This document shows, piece after piece, positions 9,514 through 18,282 of a DNA stretch of 54,806 nucleotides (positions within the stretch are counted from its first letter, which is position 1; each line of letters starts with the position of its first letter). A program made the position numbers and the translations under genes. The notes under the pieces were generated by a model, which did no database searches, was not told the DNA's origin, and saw only the letters and a list, made by a program, of their open reading frames with translations. Source of the DNA: Clostridia bacterium (GTDB taxonomy: Bacteria > Bacillota > Clostridia > Saccharofermentanales > Saccharofermentanaceae); assembly GCA_016287245.1 (NCBI GenBank), contig JAEEWG010000001.1:359761-414566 (forward strand), read 5' to 3'.

Positions 9514-10872
9514 TCAGTTCCTCATGCTGTGGATCGGAGCCGGAATACGTCCGCCACGGGCGATGAACGCCTCGGAGGAAGCTGTATTGACTTCCATGAT
9601 CGGGGCATATCCCAAAAGACCGCCAAACTCGACCTGATCGCCGACTTTCTTTCCGGGGACCGGGATCACACGTACAGCCGTCGTCTTATTGTTGAAAGTT
9701 CCAAGTGCCATCTCATCGGCGATAATACCGGAGATCGTGGAGGCAGGAGTGTCACCGGGGATCGCGATCATATCAAGACCTACCGAGCAGACACAGGTCA
9801 TCGCTTCAAGTTTTTCCAGTCTCAGGAAACCTTTCTCGGCCACTTCGATCATGCCCTCATCCTCGGATACCGGGATGAATGCACCGGAAAGACCACCGAC
9901 GAAGGAACTTGCCATCGTACCGCCCTTCTTCACGGCGTCATTGAGCATGGCAAGCGCCGCCGTCGTTCCCCAGGCACCGCAGTGCTCGAGACCAAACTCC
10001 TCGAGGATACGGCCGACGGAGTCGCCGACAGCCGGTGTCGGAGCAAGCGACAGGTCGATGATACCAAACGGTACATTTAATCTCTGAGAAGCTTCTCTGG
10101 CCACAAGCTCACCAACACGGGTGATCTTAAATGCCGCCTTCTTGATGGTCTCCGCAACTACACCGAGATCTTCACCCTTAACGGTCTCAAGAGCGGCCTT
10201 GATAACGCCGGGACCGGAAATACCCACGTTGATGACGCACTCCGGTTCACCGGGTCCTAAGAACGCGCCCGCCATGAACGGGTTATCTTCCGGAGCATTG
10301 GCAAAAACTACGAGCTTGGCGCAGCCAAGGGCATCTCTGTCCTTGGTGGCTTCCGCTGTCTTTTTAATGATCTCGCCCATATCTCTTACGGCATCCATAT
10401 TGATACCGGAACGGGTGGATGCAAGGTTGATGGAAGAACATACATTATCGGTCACCGAAAGAGCTTCCGGGATAGATTCGATCAGACGCTTATCGGAAAC
10501 GGTATAGCCCTTCTGCACCATCGCTGAAAAACCGCCGATAAAGTTGACTCCGCATTCTTTGGCCGCACGGTCCAATGTCTTGGCGAACATGGTGTAGTCC
10601 TTGGCACCGGATGCCGCAGCCACGATAGAGATCGGGGTAACGGAGATACGCTTATTAACGATCGGGACACGGTACTTCTCCGTGATCTCCTCACCGACCT
10701 TTACAAGGTCTTTGGCAAGACGCGTGATCTTATCGTAGATCTTCTGACAGGACTTCTCCGGGGTTTCTGCCGCACAGTCCATCAGGTTGATACCCATGGT
10801 GATCGTTCTAACGTCCAGATGCTGTTCCTGGAACATCCGGACGGTCTCTAATACTTCAAAATCCGTGATCAT
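9514..10872 (-). CDS. UPF0210/PFL family protein (DUF711)
   Basis: A 452-residue conserved protein of the UPF0210 family, recognised from its N-terminus ([20 protein letters not shown]), the [17 protein letters not shown] block near residue 69 and the [19 protein letters not shown] block near residue 290. The family is distantly related to glycyl-radical (pyruvate-formate-lyase-like) folds but no radical glycine is evident, and its function is unknown. It lies 28 bases after the ACT-domain gene; the two are paired in many bacteria, which suggests a joint role in sensing or handling a metabolite. Its end is 12 bases from the convergent cyclase gene with no clear terminator between. Confidence 0.88.
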   Translation of the reverse strand: MITDFEVLETVRMFQEQHLDVRTITMGINLMDCAAETPEKSCQKIYDKITRLAKDLVKVGEEITEKYRVPIVNKRISVTPISIVAAASGAKDYTMFAKTLDRAAKECGVNFIGGFSAMVQKGYTVSDKRLIESIPEALSVTDNVCSSINLASTRSGINMDAVRDMGEIIKKTAEATKDRDALGCAKLVVFANAPEDNPFMAGAFLGPGEPECVINVGISGPGVIKAALETVKGEDLGVVAETIKKAAFKITRVGELVAREASQRLNVPFGIIDLSLAPTPAVGDSVGRILEEFGLEHCGAWGTTAALAMLNDAVKKGGTMASSFVGGLSGAFIPVSEDEGMIEVAEKGFLRLEKLEAMTCVCSVGLDMIAIPGDTPASTISGIIADEMALGTFNNKTTAVRVIPVPGKKVGDQVEFGGLLGYAPIMEVNTASSEAFIARGGRIPAPIHSMRN

Positions 10873-10900
10873 ATTTATACCTGCTTCATTTCAAGATAGA

Positions 10901-11191
10901 TTAAATGCGGTGCATCGCATAGAAAAGATCTGTGTGCTGGATTCGGATAGATACTCCGATCTCCTCGCCCACCTTATCAAGCTTGTCGGAAAGAGCCTTC
11001 ATCTCAGACTTGGCTCCCTTTAAGTCGACAAGCATGATCATGGTGAAAATGTCATCTAAGATCGTCTGTGTGATGTCGTTGATATTCACGCCCTCCTCGG
11101 CAAGAAGTGCGGAGATCTTCGCGATGATACCCACCGCGTCACAACCGACGACTGTAATGACCGCCTTATTCTTATCTTTTTCTGTACTCAT
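10901..11191 (-). CDS. ACT-domain protein (UPF0237)
   Basis: A 96-residue protein made of one ACT domain (KAVITVVGCDAVGIIAKISALLAE at the start, with the D-x-x-G-I ligand turn). ACT domains bind amino acids or similar small molecules. Stand-alone members of this kind typically sit beside UPF0210 genes, as here. The start ATG is preceded by AAAGGAG. The gene ends 28 bases before the UPF0210 start and begins 14 bases after the metallo-hydrolase gene, so the three are probably co-transcribed. Confidence 0.88.
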   Translation of the reverse strand: MSTEKDKNKAVITVVGCDAVGIIAKISALLAEEGVNINDITQTILDDIFTMIMLVDLKGAKSEMKALSDKLDKVGEEIGVSIRIQHTDLFYAMHRI

Positions 11192-11205
11192 ATGTGTTTC
11201 TCCTT

Positions 11206-11940
11206 TCAGATACGATAAGTCTTGTTGATCTGAGCGATCTCAAAATCCCAGTCTCCGCAGGCACGTGCCTCGAGTTCCACATCTTCTCTGTCGTAGAACG
11301 GAACTAAATGGGAAAGGATCGTCTTCTTTACGCGAAGCGCCTTGGCGCAGGAATAGCATTCTTTCGGTGTCAGATGGAGCATGTTCGGGCGTCTGGCCGC
11401 TTCGATCTCGCCGCAGTCCATAATGGCCAGATCCGCATCATCGAGATATCCTGCAAAAAGCGTATCCACGGATGCATCCGCCGTATAGACAAATACCTTG
11501 CCCTCATGCTCGACACGGAGACCGTAGCACTCGACCGGATGGTTTGTACGGAAAAACTTTGCTTTCGCCCCGAAAAGAGGAAGCTCGGATTCATGACCGA
11601 TATATCCGATCTTATACCCCCAGTCATTGGTCAGGGAGTTGATCACGCTCTCCGGCGTCTTCGGAGCGAAGATCGGCACATTCTTAAACTCCATGCCATG
11701 CTTGGTATTCATGTCGATCGCATAACGCATCACCATCAGGTCACTGTAATGGTCGGCATGAAGATGGGAGATCAAGATAGCATCGAGGCCGTTGAGCGGC
11801 ACATGAAGCTGAAGATTGGAAAACACACCGCTTCCGCAATCGATCAGGACTTTCTTATCGTTGATCGTGAGAAGGTATCCCGACGCCGCCTGTCCGGGTC
11901 CAGGATAACCACCGCTGCAGCCTAAAATCGTTACTTCCAT
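11206..11940 (-). CDS. Metallo-beta-lactamase-fold hydrolase
   Basis: A 244-residue MBL-fold protein related to RNase Z-like and phosphodiesterase-type hydrolases. The metal-binding motif HLHADH is near residues 59-64, the third ligand His is in FFRTNHPVE near residue 131, the bridging Asp is in YTADAS near residue 152 and the last His in ILSHL near residue 209. No exosite of true RNase Z is evident, so a small-molecule or cyclic phosphodiester substrate is as likely as tRNA. It sits in the minus-strand gene run, 49 bases downstream of an FAD oxidoreductase. Confidence 0.85.
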   Translation of the reverse strand: MEVTILGCSGGYPGPGQAASGYLLTINDKKVLIDCGSGVFSNLQLHVPLNGLDAILISHLHADHYSDLMVMRYAIDMNTKHGMEFKNVPIFAPKTPESVINSLTNDWGYKIGYIGHESELPLFGAKAKFFRTNHPVECYGLRVEHEGKVFVYTADASVDTLFAGYLDDADLAIMDCGEIEAARRPNMLHLTPKECYSCAKALRVKKTILSHLVPFYDREDVELEARACGDWDFEIAQINKTYRI

Positions 11941-11989
11941 AGCACCGTGTCCTTTTCTTCAAAATTGACACGTCTATTTTACCATATCC

Positions 11990-13600
11990 TTAAGAAAATA
12001 ACTTATGTAAAAGCATTTCCGCCTGCTTTAATCCGTCGATCGCCGAGCTCATGATGCCCCCGGCATACCCCGCTCCTTCGCCAGTCGGATAGATTCCTGA
12101 AACGCTGATATTCTCGCCATTTTCATCTCTTCGGATCCGAACGGGAGATGAACTTCTCGTCTCCATCGCGGTAAGGACCGCATCCGGGTCATCAAAGCCT
12201 TTTATCTTTTTGCCGAGAAGGACCAGTCCTTCATCCAGGGTCTTCGCCACATCTTCCGGAAGGATCTCCCAGAGATTAGCACGGGTCACACCGGGACGGT
12301 AGGAAGGCTTTACTTTTCCAAAAGACTCCGTCACTTTCTTTTCATGGAAATCCAGAACTCTCTGAGCAGGTGCAAGATAACCGCCCTGCCCGAGCGTATA
12401 AGCTTTTTTCTCCAGGTCCTGCTGGAAACATATCCCCGCGTCCCAAGATGAGCTTCCGAAGTCGTTCTCGTCGACACCCACAAGCATAGCGGAATTCGCA
12501 TTCTCCTTATCACGGGCATATTCACTCATGCCGTTCGTGACGACACCTTCTTCTTCCGAAGAGCCGCAGACCACTTCCCCGCCGGGACACATACAGAACG
12601 AGAAGAGTTTTCTTCCCGTCGAGGTCGCTGTGACCACCTTATAGTTCGCCGGACGCAGGATCTCGCTTTGATACATTTCCCCGAACTGCGACCTGTCGAT
12701 CTCCGTTTGCAGATGCTCGATTCGCACCCCTACGGCAAAGGGCTTGCTCTCCAGCTGGACGCCCCGCTTATCAAGCATGTAGAAAGTGTCTCTCGCACTG
12801 TGTCCGACCGCAAGGATCAGAGCCGAGCACGGGATCGTCACCGCATCGGATCCGTCATGGGAACGGACATGCGTGACCGCTGTGATTCTTCCGTCCTCCA
12901 CTTTTATATCATTGAGTTTCCTTTCAAAAAGAACCGTTGCCCCGCGCTTTTGCAGGTCTTCTCTCATATTGCGGATCACCTTCCTGAGGTAGTCCGTTCC
13001 GATATGCGGATGGGCATCGTAAAGGATGGTCTTCGGGGCGCCATATTTGACGAAAGTGCGAAGTACCAGATCTCTTCTCGGATCTGAAACACCTGAGAAG
13101 AGTTTTCCGTCGGAAAATGTTCCGGCTCCGCCTTCGCCGAACTGCACGTTCGAGCATATGTCGAGGATACCATCCTCTTTTAGTTTCTGGACATCACCTG
13201 TCCTCGTGTCGATATCTCTTCCACGTTCAAGAAGGATCGGATGGATGCCCGCTTCCACCAGCGCCGCAGCTGCAAATAGTCCTGCCGGGCCGCTTCCGCA
13301 GACCACGACACGCTTCTTTTCCGTTTCGGAAGAAGACACACGGATATCGTGAAGGATCGGATCTTCGATCTGCTTACTTTTCTCTTCATCGGAAAACAGA
13401 GCCTGAACGACGATACGGATATCGTTCTTATGGCGGGCATCGATCGATTTTTTCAGGAAATAGCAGTACTTCGGAAGTCTTCTTCTCGACTTCTTTTCAA
13501 AGTAGGAACGAACATCTTTATGGTCAGTATAGGCCGAACTGCTCTCCGGAAATTTCTCGTACACAGAAAGCGGGATCGACAGGCGGATCTCAGTTTCCAT
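11990..13600 (-). CDS. FAD-dependent dehydrogenase of unknown substrate (COG2509-like)
   Basis: A 536-residue oxidoreductase. An N-terminal segment of about 100 residues with basic stretches (EKKSRRRLPKYCYFLKKS) precedes the Rossmann FAD motif VVCGSGPAGLFAAAAL near residue 100 and LLERG at the end of strand 2. FGEGGAGTFSDGKL near residue 155 and the C-terminal GIYPTGEGAGYAGGIMSSA near residue 500 are typical of this uncharacterised FAD-protein family. The ATG at 13600 is chosen over a GTG at 13609 because AGGTGA lies five bases before it. It overlaps the upstream oxidoreductase by 11 bases, which points to translational coupling. Substrate unknown. Confidence 0.85.
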   Translation of the reverse strand: METEIRLSIPLSVYEKFPESSSAYTDHKDVRSYFEKKSRRRLPKYCYFLKKSIDARHKNDIRIVVQALFSDEEKSKQIEDPILHDIRVSSSETEKKRVVVCGSGPAGLFAAAALVEAGIHPILLERGRDIDTRTGDVQKLKEDGILDICSNVQFGEGGAGTFSDGKLFSGVSDPRRDLVLRTFVKYGAPKTILYDAHPHIGTDYLRKVIRNMREDLQKRGATVLFERKLNDIKVEDGRITAVTHVRSHDGSDAVTIPCSALILAVGHSARDTFYMLDKRGVQLESKPFAVGVRIEHLQTEIDRSQFGEMYQSEILRPANYKVVTATSTGRKLFSFCMCPGGEVVCGSSEEEGVVTNGMSEYARDKENANSAMLVGVDENDFGSSSWDAGICFQQDLEKKAYTLGQGGYLAPAQRVLDFHEKKVTESFGKVKPSYRPGVTRANLWEILPEDVAKTLDEGLVLLGKKIKGFDDPDAVLTAMETRSSSPVRIRRDENGENISVSGIYPTGEGAGYAGGIMSSAIDGLKQAEMLLHKLFS

Positions 13601-14924
13601 CCGGCTCACCTGCTTTTTTCTGATAGATATCGGACTTCTTTGCGCTATGGGATCCCGCGAGGATACCGGAAGTAAAGGCCCATGTCAGATTATAGCCGCC
13701 ACAGTCGCCGTCGACATCTAAAACTTCACCGGTAGCATAAAGACCGGGTACGATACGAGACTGCATCGACTTCGCGCTGAATTCCTCACAATCTGCGCCG
13801 CCGATCGTGGTCTGGGCGGATTCAAGGCCCTTCGTACCGATCACATCGAATTCCCAGGATCGCATTGTCGAGATGATCTTCTCGATATCTGCGTCCGTCA
13901 GCGCCGAGACCGGCATACTCATCGGACGGTCAAGCGCGGTACGGATCAGCATAGCACCGATCTTCTGTGGCAATATCGAAAGCAGGAGCTGGTCGAGCGG
14001 GCGGTCAGAGAACTCTTCTCTCCTTGCGAAAAGATCATCTCGAATATTCATGAGCGTCGGATCGTTAAAGAGCCTGAGACTGACCTTCATGGGCATGGAA
14101 AGTCTTCCCTTTCTCGTTCTTCGTGAGACCTCTCCGGAGACCTGAAGAACCGCGGGACCCGAAAGCCCGTAATCCGTAAAGAGCACTTCCCCGTAGTGGT
14201 TTGCGACCACGAAATCTTCGCAGAGAAGCGTCAGGTCACAGTCGAGTTTTAAGCCGGAGAGCGCCTTCGTGACGTAATTTTCCGTGACGAGCTGGACGAT
14301 GGACGGCTTCGGGGCATAGACCTTATGGCCGAGCATCGAAAGGAACTTATATCCGTCTCCGGTCGTTCCGGTATATGGCGCACAGGCACCGCCGCACGCG
14401 ATCAGGAGCTTTTTTGCTGAGTATGTGGACTCATCTGCACAGGTCACCTGGAAAAGATCACTTTCCGTATCTTTGGATACTTCTTCTACTTCCGCATTGG
14501 GAACGACTTTTATATCGAAATCGTCAAGCGCAAAGCGGAAGGCATCCACGACAGATGCGGCCGTCTTGCTCATCGGGAAGAGTTTATTCTCTTCATAGGT
14601 CGTAACGATGCCGATCTCGCCCAGAAAAGCGAGCACCTGCTGCTGAGGTACCAGAGAAATAGCCTTTTCCGGGAAATCCTCCACATGGCAGTGAAAATGC
14701 GAAAGCGACATATCTTTATTCGAAAGATTGCATCGGCCGTTACCGGTCACCATGACCTTTTTTCCCACGCGATCGTTCTTTTCGAGGATCACAACATTCC
14801 CCAGAGGCTTTCTTTCCGAAAGAAGCGTCTTCTGGAATACGATGGCCGCAGTCATACCGGACGCGCCGGCGCCGATCACGAGAAGATCTATGATCCCGTT
14901 TTCATTTATTTCGTTCTCACTCAT
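13590..14924 (-). CDS. NAD(P)/FAD-dependent oxidoreductase, BaiN/HI0933 family
   Basis: A 444-residue flavoprotein of the HI0933/BaiN family. The FAD-binding motif LLVIGAGASGMTAAIVF is at residues about 14-30, GNGRCNLSN near residue 62 is a hallmark of the family, and the C-terminal DVDGDCGGYNLTWAFTSG near residue 400 closes the FAD site. Members include a protein implicated in bile-acid dehydroxylation, but most have no proven substrate, so a bile-acid role should not be assumed. It overlaps the CYTH gene upstream by 8 bases and the next oxidoreductase by 11 bases. Confidence 0.88.
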   Translation of the reverse strand: MSENEINENGIIDLLVIGAGASGMTAAIVFQKTLLSERKPLGNVVILEKNDRVGKKVMVTGNGRCNLSNKDMSLSHFHCHVEDFPEKAISLVPQQQVLAFLGEIGIVTTYEENKLFPMSKTAASVVDAFRFALDDFDIKVVPNAEVEEVSKDTESDLFQVTCADESTYSAKKLLIACGGACAPYTGTTGDGYKFLSMLGHKVYAPKPSIVQLVTENYVTKALSGLKLDCDLTLLCEDFVVANHYGEVLFTDYGLSGPAVLQVSGEVSRRTRKGRLSMPMKVSLRLFNDPTLMNIRDDLFARREEFSDRPLDQLLLSILPQKIGAMLIRTALDRPMSMPVSALTDADIEKIISTMRSWEFDVIGTKGLESAQTTIGGADCEEFSAKSMQSRIVPGLYATGEVLDVDGDCGGYNLTWAFTSGILAGSHSAKKSDIYQKKAGEPDGN

Positions 14925-15579
14925 TCTCTTCCTCTTTCATAAGCATCAGGCAGCGGGCAAACTTCGATATCTCCAGAGGACGGCAGGATATATGATCGCT
15001 GACCAGACGGCCCAGATCCGTGACCGATGCCATATCCCCGGAAACAAGCTCGATCTCCATCTCACAGATGGGAAGGCTTCTTTTGATCCCTATGCATTTA
15101 CCGAGGTCGAAACAGACCTCCATCTTACTTTCTTTAAAGAATACCGTGATGGTATGTCGTTGAAATGCCGTGGTACAGACAGTCTGAAACTGTTTTCCTT
15201 TCACGGGGCAAAGCGCCTTTTCCAATGGTTCATAGGGATCTTTCAGATCTTTTGCATGAGAAAGGAAATACTCCACATCAAAATCCGTCCGATCCGTTCG
15301 GATCTCCCACTCATATCGGCTGGAAAGTCCCTTTTTCGCAGGATCTGACGGAACGGGAGCGGCTTTTACCGTATGGATATAATCTTCCCCGACCACATGA
15401 CGGACACGAAGTGACGTACGGGATACCGATAGATCGCGATCGATCGTATCGAGGTAACGGTTCTCGTATTCCTCAGTCTTTTCGGAAAGGATCTCGACAT
15501 TTTGGAGAAACCAGGGCGCGTCCATGACCGAGAGCAGTTCTTTTTCAGAAGGAAAAGCAAGCTTCAGTTCGGTCTCCAT
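14917..15579 (-). CDS. CYTH-domain protein (triphosphate tunnel metalloenzyme type)
   Basis: A 220-residue protein with the N-terminal ETELKL (E-x-E-x-K) motif that defines CYTH domains, followed by alternating charged strands (YENRYLDT, SLRVRHV, HTVKAA, SRYEWE, EMEIEL) expected for a triphosphate tunnel. Family members hydrolyse inorganic triphosphate or thiamine triphosphate, or make cAMP; the sequence alone does not choose between them. No CHAD domain is attached. The ATG follows GGAGGCG. It begins 14 bases after the DUF5711-like gene and overlaps the oxidoreductase that follows. Confidence 0.85.
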   Translation of the reverse strand: METELKLAFPSEKELLSVMDAPWFLQNVEILSEKTEEYENRYLDTIDRDLSVSRTSLRVRHVVGEDYIHTVKAAPVPSDPAKKGLSSRYEWEIRTDRTDFDVEYFLSHAKDLKDPYEPLEKALCPVKGKQFQTVCTTAFQRHTITVFFKESKMEVCFDLGKCIGIKRSLPICEMEIELVSGDMASVTDLGRLVSDHISCRPLEISKFARCLMLMKEEENE

Positions 15580-15593
15580 AGGCGCCTCCTGCT

Positions 15594-16769
15594 TTAGATC
15601 GTGATCTCGCGGACACCGGCGTTCGTAACGACACAGATGTTTTTCGAACCGAAGAAGGAAACCCGAAGTATCGGTTCATCGACTTCGATTTTGGAGTTGA
15701 CCTTCGCACCGGACAGATCCACGAGATAGATATTCTCATCTACGGCAAAGAGCGCTGACGACCCGGAGACCTCAAAGCTTAAGACCTGGTTTCCGAGATC
15801 GATCTGCCCGATTTTACTTCCGGCACTATTAAATGTCACGAGCTTCAGCGGCTGTTCAATGCCGTCCGAGTAGATGATGCCGTACCCGCCGTCATAGGAG
15901 AACATACTGCTGACACAAGGATATGCGGGAGAAACGATCTCACAGTTGCCGTTGCCGACGATCGCGACATCGGAAATACCCGCTACCGCTACTTTTGCAT
16001 TATTCATATAGGCCAGAAGCGGCAGAATATCTGTAACTGTCGGTGTATAGAAAGCGAATTCGGACGGGCGTGCGGTCGTTCTGTCCTTCGGAATGGTGAA
16101 CTGTTTGACGTGCGGGATCATCTGCGATCCGTCCGTATCAACGAGAGATACGCTTAACGTGCTTTCATCCGGCGAGAAGGCCAGAGAGAGCGGATAGCCT
16201 GATTCGTAGGAAGACCATTTCGCGAGAAAAGATCCGTCCTTTTCCATCATATAGACTGCGCCGAAAGAATCGGCATCTTCCATAATGACTGCAGACAGTC
16301 CAGAAGGCGCAAGCGCCACATTTCCGATCTTACCGGTCATGTGGGTCTTATAGATGAGCCCTTCCTCCGAAAAAAGCGCGCAGAGGAAACCATCTACATC
16401 CGCGACCATGGCATATGGGCCGCTCTTGATGCAGACGGGACTGCTCATCTCCAGATCTTCACTGAAGATCTCATTTCCGGAAATGGAGAGATAAGCCACA
16501 CGGCGGTTCGTGACCTTCAGAAGGCCGTTCTGATACGGATAGATCTGCTGGGCTTCTGTATATTCACAGTCAAAGCCGGCGATCGCCGAAAGACGGAGCT
16601 GTTCTCTGGCACCGTCCTTAGCCTCCATATGATTTCGGATCAGATATACGAGGACGACAGTAACTACCGCCAGAAGGATACATAGAGTAATAAGAAGCGG
16701 CGTCGAATACTTATGTGTGATCTTGACGCGCTTCTGCTGTGTCTCGTTTCTCTTCGCTTTTTCCGGCAT
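15594..16769 (-). CDS. Membrane-anchored DUF5711-like protein, probable beta-propeller
   Basis: A 391-residue protein with a basic N-terminus (EKAKRNETQQKRVKI) and one membrane segment at about residues 22-44, then a large outside domain of short repeated beta-type segments (for example YMMEKDGSFLAKWSSYESG, LSLAFSPDESTLSVSLVDTDG) that read as a propeller. This matches my recollection of DUF5711 proteins of clostridia, whose function is unknown. The start at 16769 is preferred because AAGGA lies about 11 bases upstream and lies after the stop of the previous gene; an ATG at 16799 would overlap it by 14 bases. It is downstream of the Gld-like ABC genes and may work with them. Confidence 0.72.
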   Translation of the reverse strand: MPEKAKRNETQQKRVKITHKYSTPLLITLCILLAVVTVVLVYLIRNHMEAKDGAREQLRLSAIAGFDCEYTEAQQIYPYQNGLLKVTNRRVAYLSISGNEIFSEDLEMSSPVCIKSGPYAMVADVDGFLCALFSEEGLIYKTHMTGKIGNVALAPSGLSAVIMEDADSFGAVYMMEKDGSFLAKWSSYESGYPLSLAFSPDESTLSVSLVDTDGSQMIPHVKQFTIPKDRTTARPSEFAFYTPTVTDILPLLAYMNNAKVAVAGISDVAIVGNGNCEIVSPAYPCVSSMFSYDGGYGIIYSDGIEQPLKLVTFNSAGSKIGQIDLGNQVLSFEVSGSSALFAVDENIYLVDLSGAKVNSKIEVDEPILRVSFFGSKNICVVTNAGVREITI

Positions 16770-16785
16770 TCTGTTGTCTTCCTTT

Positions 16786-18270
16786 TTACGGTCGGTCATA
16801 GATGTCATCCACATCCTTATTGTCGATCGCCTCATTGATAAGCAGATATGCATCCCAAATACCAAATCCAGTCATCGCGCGACCGTTATCTTTATATAAT
16901 ACGCTTCTGTCCAGAATAAATCCACTATAGAAGCCGTTGATGAAACAGTAGTACTCTTCCTGCGAAAGCGGGACCAGTTTCAGTTCAAGCACATCTCCAT
17001 CCGTGTAATTCACGCGGATCGTCGCTACTTCGTTCTTAAGTTCCGGTGTGGCGCTGTAATCGACGCGACTGACCTTCATATCCACGACAGCTCCGAAAAG
17101 AAGCGTACCATAGCATTCTCCATTGGAATCAAAGACCTTCGCATTTCTTCCATCCAGAGTGATAGTTGTGTACTGATCCATAAAATCCATAGATTCCGCT
17201 ACATTGCACTCCAGATTGAACTCTTTGTCCTTGACCTTGAAGTTGATCGTACGGACTTCCTCGAGACCTGCATGAACGACTTTGGAATCGATCAGGTCGA
17301 AAGAAGAAAGATTGAGACCCGGGATCATCTGCACATCCACCTTGAATGTATATGGATTACTGGATGTGTAACCATAGTAGAAACCACCGAGTTCCTTAGA
17401 GAGGAAAAGCTCATGAGTCTGTCCGTCCAGGAGCTTGATCGTAAAAGTATACTCCGGTTCATCAAGTCCATAGGAAGCCATATCCTCCTTTGCGATCGGC
17501 ACATACTGCGTAGCCTGAAGCATATATATGGCATTGAGAAGATCGACCAGCTTTTCGGTCGCTTCCCGTTTCATCGGATAGGTCGCCTCATACTTCTGCT
17601 CGAGGATCACGGACTCTTCGTTATCTTCAACACTCTTTACGGTCCAGGCATCCCCATTGGATCTGCGTATGAAGGAGACTTCCTCCACATCCTCCTTGGT
17701 CATAAAGAAGATATACGACGACAGATAGTTCTCAAACGGCATGGAAAGCACCTGATAAAGCGTATAATCCGCGACCAGGATACGGTCATCCCCTTCCACT
17801 TTGGCATATACACCAGTCCTGCCGGAAGTAAGAGCTCCTAAAGAAAGGATCGTCTTCGTTCCGTCCAGTTTTTCTATGGTGACCTTGTATTCAGAAGGAG
17901 AAAGCCCGTAATCAGATATATTCTGTGAAGAAGCATCGAAACTTTTATTGATCTGGAAAAACAGCGTAGTTTCCAGCACCTTCTGCGCTTCCGTGAGATT
18001 CAGTTTCTCCTTGACATAATCTGTTCCATCATGGGATACAGAAGTGATCTGGCCATGTGTGTCCAGATGGAGCTGTGTCAAAGAACCGTCTTTCCCTTCT
18101 ATAGAGAATTCACGCACATCCGTAGAAAGCCCGAGATGGATCGAGTTCTTATCGAGCTCTTTTTGCTTTTTCACTTTCTCTATATACTTAGCGACCAGAA
18201 CGATACCGAGCACGACAAGAAGCGCCAGCAGGATAAAGATCAGGGTCTTAAGTTTACGAAGATTTCCCAT
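16786..18270 (-). CDS. DUF4340 domain protein, Gld-type ABC system partner
   Basis: A 494-residue protein anchored by an N-terminal membrane helix (LKTLIFILLALLVVLGIVLVA, about residues 7-27). The rest is a DUF4340-type domain: repeated blocks such as LNLTEAQKVLETTLFFQINKSF, ISDYGLSPSEYKVTIEKLDG and MASYGLDEPEYTFTIKLLDG show an internal duplication of the family unit. DUF4340 proteins are usually encoded with a GldG-like protein and an ABC exporter pair, exactly as here. Their job is unproven; they may form an outside part of the complex. The gene follows the GldG-like gene by 12 bases and has a GGAGGT ribosome site. Confidence 0.82.
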   Translation of the reverse strand: MGNLRKLKTLIFILLALLVVLGIVLVAKYIEKVKKQKELDKNSIHLGLSTDVREFSIEGKDGSLTQLHLDTHGQITSVSHDGTDYVKEKLNLTEAQKVLETTLFFQINKSFDASSQNISDYGLSPSEYKVTIEKLDGTKTILSLGALTSGRTGVYAKVEGDDRILVADYTLYQVLSMPFENYLSSYIFFMTKEDVEEVSFIRRSNGDAWTVKSVEDNEESVILEQKYEATYPMKREATEKLVDLLNAIYMLQATQYVPIAKEDMASYGLDEPEYTFTIKLLDGQTHELFLSKELGGFYYGYTSSNPYTFKVDVQMIPGLNLSSFDLIDSKVVHAGLEEVRTINFKVKDKEFNLECNVAESMDFMDQYTTITLDGRNAKVFDSNGECYGTLLFGAVVDMKVSRVDYSATPELKNEVATIRVNYTDGDVLELKLVPLSQEEYYCFINGFYSGFILDRSVLYKDNGRAMTGFGIWDAYLLINEAIDNKDVDDIYDRP

Positions 18271-18282
18271 GATACCTCCACC

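Noticed and set aside
13601..13609. GTG start for the FAD dehydrogenase at 13609
   Set aside because: The ribosome site AGGTGA overlaps this codon; the ATG at 13600 has proper spacing.
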